From NCBI RefSeq assembly GCF_002869765.1, contig NZ_PNOR01000055.1, forward strand, positions 1 through 17,037: 17,037 bases of DNA, written 5' to 3'. The notes below the pieces were generated by a model. That model saw only the letters and a program-made list of their open reading frames with translations. It was not told where the DNA came from and did not search any database. Within the stretch, counting starts at the first letter, position 1. Every line of letters starts with the position of its first letter. The position numbers and the translations under genes are program-made. This document shows positions 10,629 to 17,037 of the stretch, piece by piece. The DNA is from Deinococcus planocerae. Lineage in GTDB: Bacteria > Deinococcota > Deinococci > Deinococcales > Deinococcaceae.

Positions 10629-11660
10629 TCAAGGGCGCCGCAAATCCATCAGCGCCACGACGAGCGCGTGCGGCAGGGTCAGGGCGGCGATCAGGGCGAG
10701 GTAGAGGGCGGTGAAGCCCTCCACCGTCCCGACCCTGGGCGCGGCCCACAGGTACAGCCCCCCCAGCAGCGCGAGCGCGGCGAACGTGACCGGCAGCAGG
10801 TCGCGGGCCAGCCGCAGGACGAGCCGCGGGGTGCCGAGCTCTCCGCGCCTGGGTTGCAGCGCCAGCAGCCGCCCCAGGTGCCGCCACGCGTGCCAGAGCG
10901 TGAAGTACACGCCGATGCTCAGCGGCGAGGGCACGGTCACGAAGAGGGCCAGCAGCCCGGCGGCCTCCCCGAGCTCCAGCACGGCCCGCCGCGGGGAGGC
11001 CGCCGCCCGCAGCGTGTCGAGGACGTAGAGCGCGAGGAGCAGGGCGAGGCCCCCGGTGAGCGCCGTCTGTGCGCCCGCGGTGAGGAGCGCTCCCGGCCCG
11101 ACCTCCGCGCCGAAGGCCCCCGCCGCCCCGCGGGCCAGCCGTTCGAAATCGCCCGTGAAGGCGAGCAGCGGCACCCCGATGGGGAGAGCCCCCCGCGCCA
11201 GGACCGCGAGCGGGGCGCTCCACCGCGCCGGGCGCCGCCGCCCCAGCCCCGATTCCAGGAAGTGCAGGTCGCCCTGCCCCCAGTGCAGCGCCGACACCAC
11301 CAGAAAGAGCCAGAAGGCGGCCAGGGGAGCGGCGTGCCACGCGAGCAGGTAGAGCGCCGCGAGTCCCGCGTAGCCCAGGCAATACAGCCCCACCGCGCCG
11401 GGCCGCCGCCCCCAGGCCCACCCCAGCCGCCCCGGCACGAGGTGGTCGAGCGCCCCGTGCGGCAGCCCGAACAGCACCACGCTCAGCAGCAGCGGCAAGA
11501 AGGCGTACGCCGTCAGCGTCTCCGGGATAAGGACCCACCCCACGAGCAGCCCCCCCACTGCGGCCCAGGGAAGCGCCACGAGGGACCAGGGAAAGGACCG
11601 ATCCGGGCGGGCGGCGATCTCGGTCTGCGGGCGGGCGGGGGCGGCTTCCACGGCACCCAT
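10629..11660 (-). CDS. blh: Brp/Blh-type beta-carotene 15,15'-dioxygenase
   Basis: Integral membrane enzyme of 343 residues with about eight to ten hydrophobic helices. Family motifs with conserved histidines are GLPHGALDH (H68, H73), LHWGQGDLHF (H126, H133) and LWHAWRHLGR near residue 265; a late LPHALVVALMDL also fits. Brp/Blh proteins use non-heme iron to cut beta-carotene into two retinal molecules, usually to supply an opsin. No opsin gene is visible in the window. The ATG at 11660 is the only plausible start near the conserved N-terminus, though its ribosome site (GGGAG, one base away) is poor. The gene is divergent from cydA. Symbol blh is by family; carotenoid substrate in this organism is inferred. 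Confidence 0.87.
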   Translation of the reverse strand: MGAVEAAPARPQTEIAARPDRSFPWSLVALPWAAVGGLLVGWVLIPETLTAYAFLPLLLSVVLFGLPHGALDHLVPGRLGWAWGRRPGAVGLYCLGYAGLAALYLLAWHAAPLAAFWLFLVVSALHWGQGDLHFLESGLGRRRPARWSAPLAVLARGALPIGVPLLAFTGDFERLARGAAGAFGAEVGPGALLTAGAQTALTGGLALLLALYVLDTLRAAASPRRAVLELGEAAGLLALFVTVPSPLSIGVYFTLWHAWRHLGRLLALQPRRGELGTPRLVLRLARDLLPVTFAALALLGGLYLWAAPRVGTVEGFTALYLALIAALTLPHALVVALMDLRRP

Positions 11661-11865
11661 TCTCCCGGGGCCGGGAGGGCGGGCGCTGCGCCACGATGGG
11701 GGGCGGCGTGTAAGAACTTCCCCAATCCGGCCCGGCCCTCCCCCGCGCGACGTGCTATGGCTTACAGTCTGGAGGGCGGATGAAGATCGTCCGGGGTCAT
11801 CTTCCTGGTACGGTGCCCGCACCCGGGCCGCGCGCCCGCTCCCCCCGCCCTGCCCCGAGGTGGAC
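11661..11865. other. Divergent promoter region between blh and cydA
   Basis: A 205-bp gap that must hold start signals for both genes. TGCTATGGC at 11753-11760 resembles an extended -10 for cydA but lacks a good -35. No clear FNR, ArcA or Rex-like palindrome was found by eye. The in-frame extension of cydA to 11752 is not supported. Confidence 0.4.
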
Positions 11866-13296
<1,431 letters not shown>

Positions 13297-13310
13297 GAAG
13301 GAAGGAAGGA
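13297..13310 (+). repeat. GGAA microsatellite after cydA
   Basis: GGAAGGAAGGAAGGA follows directly on the cydA TAG stop (13294-13296), a short tetranucleotide run. It is G/A-rich like a ribosome site but 80 bp from cydB. Repeat number could vary by slippage. Confidence 0.6.
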
Positions 13311-13363
13311 GGGGTGAGGCAGGAGCAAGCCTTCCCGAGTCCTGAACCCCGGCCCCTCACCCC
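13311..13363. repeat. Inverted repeat in the cydA-cydB spacer
   Basis: GGGGTGAGG (13311-13319) and CCTCACCCC (13355-13363) are perfect 9-bp complements with a 35-base loop. The right arm and its continuation CGTCCCCCTTCCAAGGAGG resemble the B-type intergenic repeat family. The stem could stabilise cydA mRNA or attenuate read-through into cydB. Confidence 0.6.
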
Positions 13364-13394
13364 GTCCCCCTTCCAAGGAGGCTTCGACACCGAC

Positions 13395-14432
13395 ATGGAC
13401 CTCGTGACCCTGTGGTTTTGGCTGATCGCCCTGACCTTCACCCTGTACTTCTTTCTGGAGGGCTTCGACTTCGGGGTGGATATGCTGCGGCCCTTCCTGG
13501 CGCGCAGCGAGGCCGAGGAACGGGCGCTGGTGGGCACCATCGGCCCCTTCTGGGACGGCAACGAGGTCTGGGCCATCGCGGCGGCGGGGGTGATGTTCTC
13601 GACCTTCCCGGTGTGGTACGGGACGCTCTTTTCGGGGCTGTACCCGGTCTTCGTGATCATCCTGCTTTCCCTGCTCATGCGCGGCGTGTCCTTCGAGTAC
13701 CGCAATCAGGTGGACCAGCCGCGCTGGCGTGCGTTCTGGGACTGGATGTCCTTTTTCGGGAGCCTGACCCCCTCGTTTTTCTGGGGCCTGACGATGGCGA
13801 AACTCATCGAGGGCCTGCCCGTGAACGCGGACGAGCGGGTCCTCGGCGGCTTTTCTGACGTGTTCACCCCCTTCTCGGTGGCGGGCGGGCTGGCGACGAC
13901 CCTGCTGTTCATCCTGCACGGGGCGAACTTCTTGCTGCTGCGGCTGCACAAAGACACCCGGCTCTACACCCGCGCCCGCGCCGCGGCCCTCCTCTGGGGG
14001 GCCCTCGCCACCGGGGCGATCCTGCTCTTCGTGGTCATGGGGTACGTGACCGAGGGGCTGTTCAACTCCTTCGGGGTGTTGCCGTGGCTTTTCCCGGTCG
14101 CCGCCGGGCTGACCCTGGGAAGCATCTGGTATGGCCTGACGCGCCGGCTCGACGTGTTCGCCTTCCTGATGAGCAGCTTGACCATAGTCTTCTCCACGGT
14201 GACGATCTTCATCGCGCTCTACACCCGCGGGGTGGTGCTGCCTTCCACCCTCGATCCCCAGTACAGCCTGGGCCTGCGGGAGAGCGCGAGCCAGCCCTAC
14301 ACCCTGACCCTGATGACGTGGGTGGGCGGCATCTTCCTGCCCCTGATCATCGGCTACCAGATCTGGAACTACTACGTCTTCCGCGAGCGCGTCCGGCCCG
14401 ACGAGGGCGGTCTGGACAAGGGGTACGACTGA
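13395..14432 (+). CDS. cydB: Cytochrome bd oxidase subunit II
   Basis: A 345-residue membrane subunit, about nine helices, that partners CydA and holds the oxidase dimer together. Conserved features are the first helix with FFLEGFDFGVDMLRPFL (about 18-34), GPFWDGNEVWAIAAAGVMF (about 50-68) and the late motif TLMTWVGGIFLPLIIGYQIW. The ATG at 13395 begins the conserved N-terminus. The only strong ribosome site is AAGGAGG at 13375-13381, 13 bases from the ATG, which is unusually far; no nearer in-frame start exists. That site lies at the end of a repeat-like sequence. A 98-bp gap separates it from cydA, and 286 bp from cydD. Confidence 0.95.
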   Translation: MDLVTLWFWLIALTFTLYFFLEGFDFGVDMLRPFLARSEAEERALVGTIGPFWDGNEVWAIAAAGVMFSTFPVWYGTLFSGLYPVFVIILLSLLMRGVSFEYRNQVDQPRWRAFWDWMSFFGSLTPSFFWGLTMAKLIEGLPVNADERVLGGFSDVFTPFSVAGGLATTLLFILHGANFLLLRLHKDTRLYTRARAAALLWGALATGAILLFVVMGYVTEGLFNSFGVLPWLFPVAAGLTLGSIWYGLTRRLDVFAFLMSSLTIVFSTVTIFIALYTRGVVLPSTLDPQYSLGLRESASQPYTLTLMTWVGGIFLPLIIGYQIWNYYVFRERVRPDEGGLDKGYD

Positions 14433-14503
14433 GCGTGGGGGGAATCTTGCCGTGTTCTGCCCGTTTCAGAAATTGGTCGATGCACCCATCACAGCGGGGT
14501 TAT

Positions 14504-14560
14504 TCTCTCTCACCCGTCACGGGACTGGCACAGCTCCGCAGGAGAGAGGGCCGGGGTGAC
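14504..14560 (+). repeat. Diverged B-like palindromic element
   Basis: CTCTCTCACCC at 14504-14514 and GAGAGAGGGCCGGGGTGAC at 14542-14560 form an imperfect inverted repeat. The GGCCGGGGTGA end matches the reverse of the TCACCCC...GGCCCTC plan of the B-type elements. Similarity is partial, so membership in the same family is tentative. Confidence 0.45.
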
Positions 14561-14653
14561 TTGCAAAGCTGCGTAGCAGAGGGGGAAGGCAAGCGGCTTC
14601 AGCTTGAGCAAGAGGGGCTGCCCCTCCTCCCCACAGCGCCGCAGGTCGGTTGC

Positions 14654-14692
14654 GTTCACCCCCTCCCAACCTCCCCCCTCGAGGGGGAGGAG
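14654..14692 (-). repeat. A-type palindromic intergenic repeat, copy 3
   Basis: On the minus strand these 39 bp equal the copies at 4803-4841 and 10513-10551 except for one T-to-C change that makes the hairpin loop core TCGA instead of TTGA. It ends 26 bp before the cydD start, so the hairpin lies in the cydD leader if transcription comes from cydB. Confidence 0.85.
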
Positions 14693-14718
14693 CGAACACC
14701 GGCGTCCGGGGCAGTTCG

Positions 14719-16365
14719 ATGAAGCCCCTCATGCAACTCCCTGGCGTCCGGCCCCTCCTGCTCGCCTGCGCCGGGCTGGCCCTGCTCACCCTCGCGCTCG
14801 TGCTGGCCCAGTGGGCGCTCGTGGCGCGGATCGTGAACGGGATTTTTCTGGGAGGGCAGACCCCCGCCGCGTTCACCTCCGCTTTTGTCCTGCTCGCCCT
14901 CGCGTGGCTCGCCCGCTCGGCCCTGGTCGGGGTGCGGGACGTGCTCGCCGCCCGCGCCGCCGCGAGGGTCAAGCGCGAGGTGCGCGGGCGGCTCCTGACG
15001 CGCCTGCTCGACCTCGGGCCCGTCCACGCCTCGGGGGAGCGGGCGGGGGAACTCACCGAACTCGTGGTGGAGGGCGCCGAGCGGCTGGAGGGCTTCGTGG
15101 GCCGCTTCGTGCCGGGCTCGGCCTTCGCCGCCGTGGTGCCGCCCCTCCTCGCGCTGGCGGTGCTCTTTCTCGACCCCCTCAGCGGGCTGATCCTGCTCTT
15201 CACCGGGCCGGTCATCGTCGTGCTGCTGTGGTTGGTGGGGACGATGGCCCAGGGGGCGGCGGGGGCGCAGTGGCTCACGCTCGGGCGGCTCAGCGGCTCG
15301 TTCGTGGATACCCTGCGGGCCCTCCCGACGCTGGTGGTCTTCGGGCGCGACCGCGAACGGCTGGCCGCCCTGCGGGAAGCCGACGACGCCTACCGCCGGG
15401 TCACGCTGGGGGTGCTGCGGAGTGCCTTCCTCTCCGGCTTCGTGCTCGAATTCGGCGCCACGCTGAGCACCGCCCTCGTCGCCGTGACGGTGGGCGTGCG
15501 GCTCTTCGAGGGGCACTTGCCCTTCGAGCGGGCCTTTTTCGTGTTGCTCCTCGCCCCCGAGTTCTTTGCGCCGCTCCGTGCCCTGGGGGCAGACCACCAC
15601 GCCAGCCTGGAGGCGCGGGCGGCGGGCGAGCGCCTCTTCGCGGTGCTGGGGAAGGAGGCCCCGGGCCGGGGCACCCTCCCCGTTCCGGCGGGTCCGCTGG
15701 GGATCGAGTTGCGCGACGTGAGGTTGCGCTACGGGGAGCGGACGGCCCTGGACGGCGTGACCCTCACCCTGCCGCCCGGCTCGCGCACCCTGCTCGTCGG
15801 CGAGAGCGGCGCGGGCAAGACGAGCGTGGCGCGGCTGCTGCTGGGCTTCGTCCCCCCGGCGGGCGGCGAGGTCAGGGTGAACGGCGTGCCCCTGCAAGAC
15901 CTCGACCCGGCGGCGTGGCGGGCGCGCCTCGCCTACGTGCCCGAGCGGCCCTACCTCTTCCCCGGCACGGTGCGCGAGAACCTCCGCCTGGGCAGGCCGG
16001 AGGCGACCGAGGCCGAGATCGAGGCGGCGGCCCGCGCCGCGAACGCCCACGCCTTCATCTGCGCCCTGCCGCGCGGCTACGACACCGAGGTGGGAGCCGA
16101 GGGGGCCCGGCTGAGTGGCGGTGAGCGGCTGCGCCTCGCCCTCGCGCGCGCCTTCTTGCGGGAGGCCGAGGTGCTGATCCTCGATGAGCCGACCTCGCAG
16201 CTCGACGCGGAGAGCGAAAGGGAGGTCCGGGCCGCCCTCGAACGGCTGGGCCGGGGCCGCACCGTCCTCACGATCTCGCACCGGGCGGCGCTGTACGGAG
16301 GGCACGACCAGACCGTCGAGCTCGCGGGCGGGCGGGTGCGCGACCTCGCCCCGGAGCGGGCGTGA
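14719..16365 (+). CDS. cydD: CydD-type ABC transporter needed for cytochrome bd assembly
   Basis: A 548-residue half-transporter with fused membrane and ATPase domains. Residues 1 to about 310 hold six helices of an ABC exporter fold. The ATPase has Walker A GESGAGKTS at 361-369, signature LSGGERLRLALARAF from 465, Walker B VLILDEPTSQLD from 485 and switch H521 (TISHR). CydD pairs with CydC; the heterodimer has been linked to cysteine/glutathione export and to heme handling, and is required to assemble active cytochrome bd. Position after cydAB supports CydD rather than a general lipid or drug exporter. The ATG at 14719 has only a weak GGGGC site upstream. Its TGA overlaps the cydC GTG (GTGA). 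Confidence 0.9.
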   Translation: MKPLMQLPGVRPLLLACAGLALLTLALVLAQWALVARIVNGIFLGGQTPAAFTSAFVLLALAWLARSALVGVRDVLAARAAARVKREVRGRLLTRLLDLGPVHASGERAGELTELVVEGAERLEGFVGRFVPGSAFAAVVPPLLALAVLFLDPLSGLILLFTGPVIVVLLWLVGTMAQGAAGAQWLTLGRLSGSFVDTLRALPTLVVFGRDRERLAALREADDAYRRVTLGVLRSAFLSGFVLEFGATLSTALVAVTVGVRLFEGHLPFERAFFVLLLAPEFFAPLRALGADHHASLEARAAGERLFAVLGKEAPGRGTLPVPAGPLGIELRDVRLRYGERTALDGVTLTLPPGSRTLLVGESGAGKTSVARLLLGFVPPAGGEVRVNGVPLQDLDPAAWRARLAYVPERPYLFPGTVRENLRLGRPEATEAEIEAAARAANAHAFICALPRGYDTEVGAEGARLSGGERLRLALARAFLREAEVLILDEPTSQLDAESEREVRAALERLGRGRTVLTISHRAALYGGHDQTVELAGGRVRDLAPERA

Positions 16366-16994
16366 GCGGCCTGCGGCGCCCCCTGCGCGGCGGCGGGCGG
16401 GCGCGGGTGCTCGGCTCGGTGCTGCTCGGGGCGGGCACGGTCCTCACGTCGGTGGGGCTGCTCGCCGTGTCGGGGGCGCTGATCTCGGGGGCGGCGCTGG
16501 AGCCCGAGTCTCTGCTGCTGCTGCTGCCGCTGATCACGTCCGTGCGGCTCTTCGGTATCTCGCGGGCGGCGCTGCGCTACGGCGAGCGGCTCGTCTCGCA
16601 CGACCTGACCTTCCGGCTTCTCGGTCGGGTGCGGGCGGGGGCGGTGGCCCACCTCGCCCGGGTCGCGCCCGCCGCCCTCGTGGGGGTGCGCGGCGGCGAC
16701 CTGCTGACCCGGGTGCGCGCGGACGTGGACGAGCTCCAGGGCGTCTACCTGCGCCTCTTCGCGCCCACGCTCGTGGCGCTCACGGTCGCGCTCGTGACGG
16801 TGGGGCTGGTGTGGTTCGTGTCCCCGGCCCTCGCGCTCGTCACCCTCGGGCTGTTCGGGCTCGCGGGGGTCGCGTTGCCCGCCCTCGCCGTCCGCGCCGC
16901 CGCCGGGCCGGGGTCCGTACGCCCGCCGCGCCGTCCATCGTGTCCCCGCCCGCGCCGCCGTGGACGTGGGTGTCGACGAACCCGGGGAGGATGA
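16362..16994 (+). CDS. cydC: CydC-type ABC transporter, 3'-truncated and chimeric
   Basis: The GTG at 16362 overlaps the cydD stop. Residues 1 to about 183 are a normal CydC membrane domain, including VSGALISGAAL (about 36-46), SVRLFGISRAALRYGERLVSH (about 60-80) and GGDLLTRVRADVDELQGVYLR. After about P183 (position 16908-16912) the frame turns into an Arg/Pro-rich tail with no CydC similarity, ending by chance at 16994. In that stretch the other strand encodes a NagA piece. CydC proteins are normally about 550 residues, so most helices and the whole ATPase domain are missing. As it stands the product could not work with CydD. Either the gene is truly broken by rearrangement or the sequence is a misassembled contig end. 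Confidence 0.85.
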   Translation: MSGLRRPLRGGGRARVLGSVLLGAGTVLTSVGLLAVSGALISGAALEPESLLLLLPLITSVRLFGISRAALRYGERLVSHDLTFRLLGRVRAGAVAHLARVAPAALVGVRGGDLLTRVRADVDELQGVYLRLFAPTLVALTVALVTVGLVWFVSPALALVTLGLFGLAGVALPALAVRAAAGPGSVRPPRRPSCPRPRRRGRGCRRTRGG

Positions 16995-17037
16995 AGCACT
17001 CCCCCGTACCCGAGACCGCTTGTGGCATGACGCTCTC
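16912..17037 (-). pseudogene. nagA: Fragment of N-acetylglucosamine-6-phosphate deacetylase (NagA)
   Basis: Reading leftward from the window edge, about 42 codons encode CFILPGFVDTHVHGGAGG followed by DTMDGAAGVRT. This is the start of the amidohydrolase barrel of NagA, with the metal-binding H-x-H of DTHVHG and the G-G-D-T-M-D-G motif that is specific to NagA. Similarity stops at 16912, where the continuing minus-strand frame becomes an antisense read of cydC. NagA is normally about 380 residues, so only a small internal piece near the N-terminus is present; its true start is probably beyond 17037. NagA removes the acetyl group from GlcNAc-6-phosphate in amino-sugar and cell-wall recycling. 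Nothing else nearby belongs to that pathway. Confidence 0.8.

Larger units (their letters stand above)
14433..14718. other. cydB-cydD intergenic region with repeat elements
   Basis: A 286-bp gap between same-strand genes. It holds a diverged B-like element (14504-14560, arms CTCTCTCACCC and GAGAGAGGGCCGGGGTGA) and an A-type repeat (14654-14692). An open frame crossing it has no recognisable domain and was rejected. The gap breaks the otherwise close-packed cyd cluster, so cydDC may have its own promoter. Confidence 0.55.

Noticed and set aside
14604..16124. 506-codon plus-strand frame overlapping cydD
   Set aside because: It is the +1 shadow of cydD; Arg/Ala/Gly-rich, while the cydD frame carries Walker A, signature and Walker B motifs.
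16840..17028. Small complete minus-strand gene of 62 codons at the right edge
   Set aside because: Only its first part matches NagA; after 16912 it is antisense to cydC, so it is a fragment rather than a small gene.

Overview
The window is visibly very GC-rich, with strong codon bias toward G/C at third positions, dense gene packing, GTGA start/stop overlaps and Shine-Dalgarno-type ribosome sites. The gene mix points to a Deinococcus-like aerobic bacterium: a LivM-LivG fusion, a CHASE4 sensor, PAS histidine kinase, Brp/Blh carotene-cleavage enzyme, sulfocyanin-like blue copper protein, cytochrome bd, and a formaldehyde-dehydrogenase-like enzyme behind an SRPBCC protein. The genus is inferred from gene content only.

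Layout. (1) 1-811, minus: N-terminal part of a CHASE4-type membrane sensor that runs off the left edge. (2) 1190-4730, plus: a three-gene branched-chain amino-acid-type ABC importer, livH, a livM-livG fusion and livF, joined by 4-bp overlaps and with no substrate-binding protein in view. (3) 4731-4994: convergent gap with two GC-rich palindromic repeats facing each other. (4) 4995-7368, minus: a tight operon of small membrane protein, membrane-anchored SRPBCC protein and zinc-dependent alcohol/formaldehyde dehydrogenase. (5) 7751-8248, minus: secreted sulfocyanin-like cupredoxin. (6) 8670-10016, plus: PAS histidine kinase with Gln where the phospho-accepting His should be. (7) 10079-10551: a DUF559 nuclease-like gene enclosed by inverted copies of the intergenic repeat, resembling a small cassette. 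(8) 10629-11660, minus: Brp/Blh-type carotene dioxygenase. (9) 11866-16994, plus: cydA, cydB, cydD and the start of cydC, encoding cytochrome bd oxidase and its assembly exporter.

The right end is abnormal. cydC is cut off after about 183 codons at position 16908-16912, and the last ~125 bp read on the opposite strand as an internal piece of N-acetylglucosamine-6-phosphate deacetylase (nagA). This is either a genomic rearrangement or an assembly chimera.

A family of short palindromic repeats (two identical 39-bp copies, one copy with a single mismatch, and several diverged relatives) occupies most gaps from 4.8 kb onward, including the gaps around the cyd genes and both flanks of the DUF559 gene. 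No RNA genes, CRISPR arrays, prophage genes or classical transposases were seen. The two strongest leads are the DUF559/repeat cassette and the His-less kinase.
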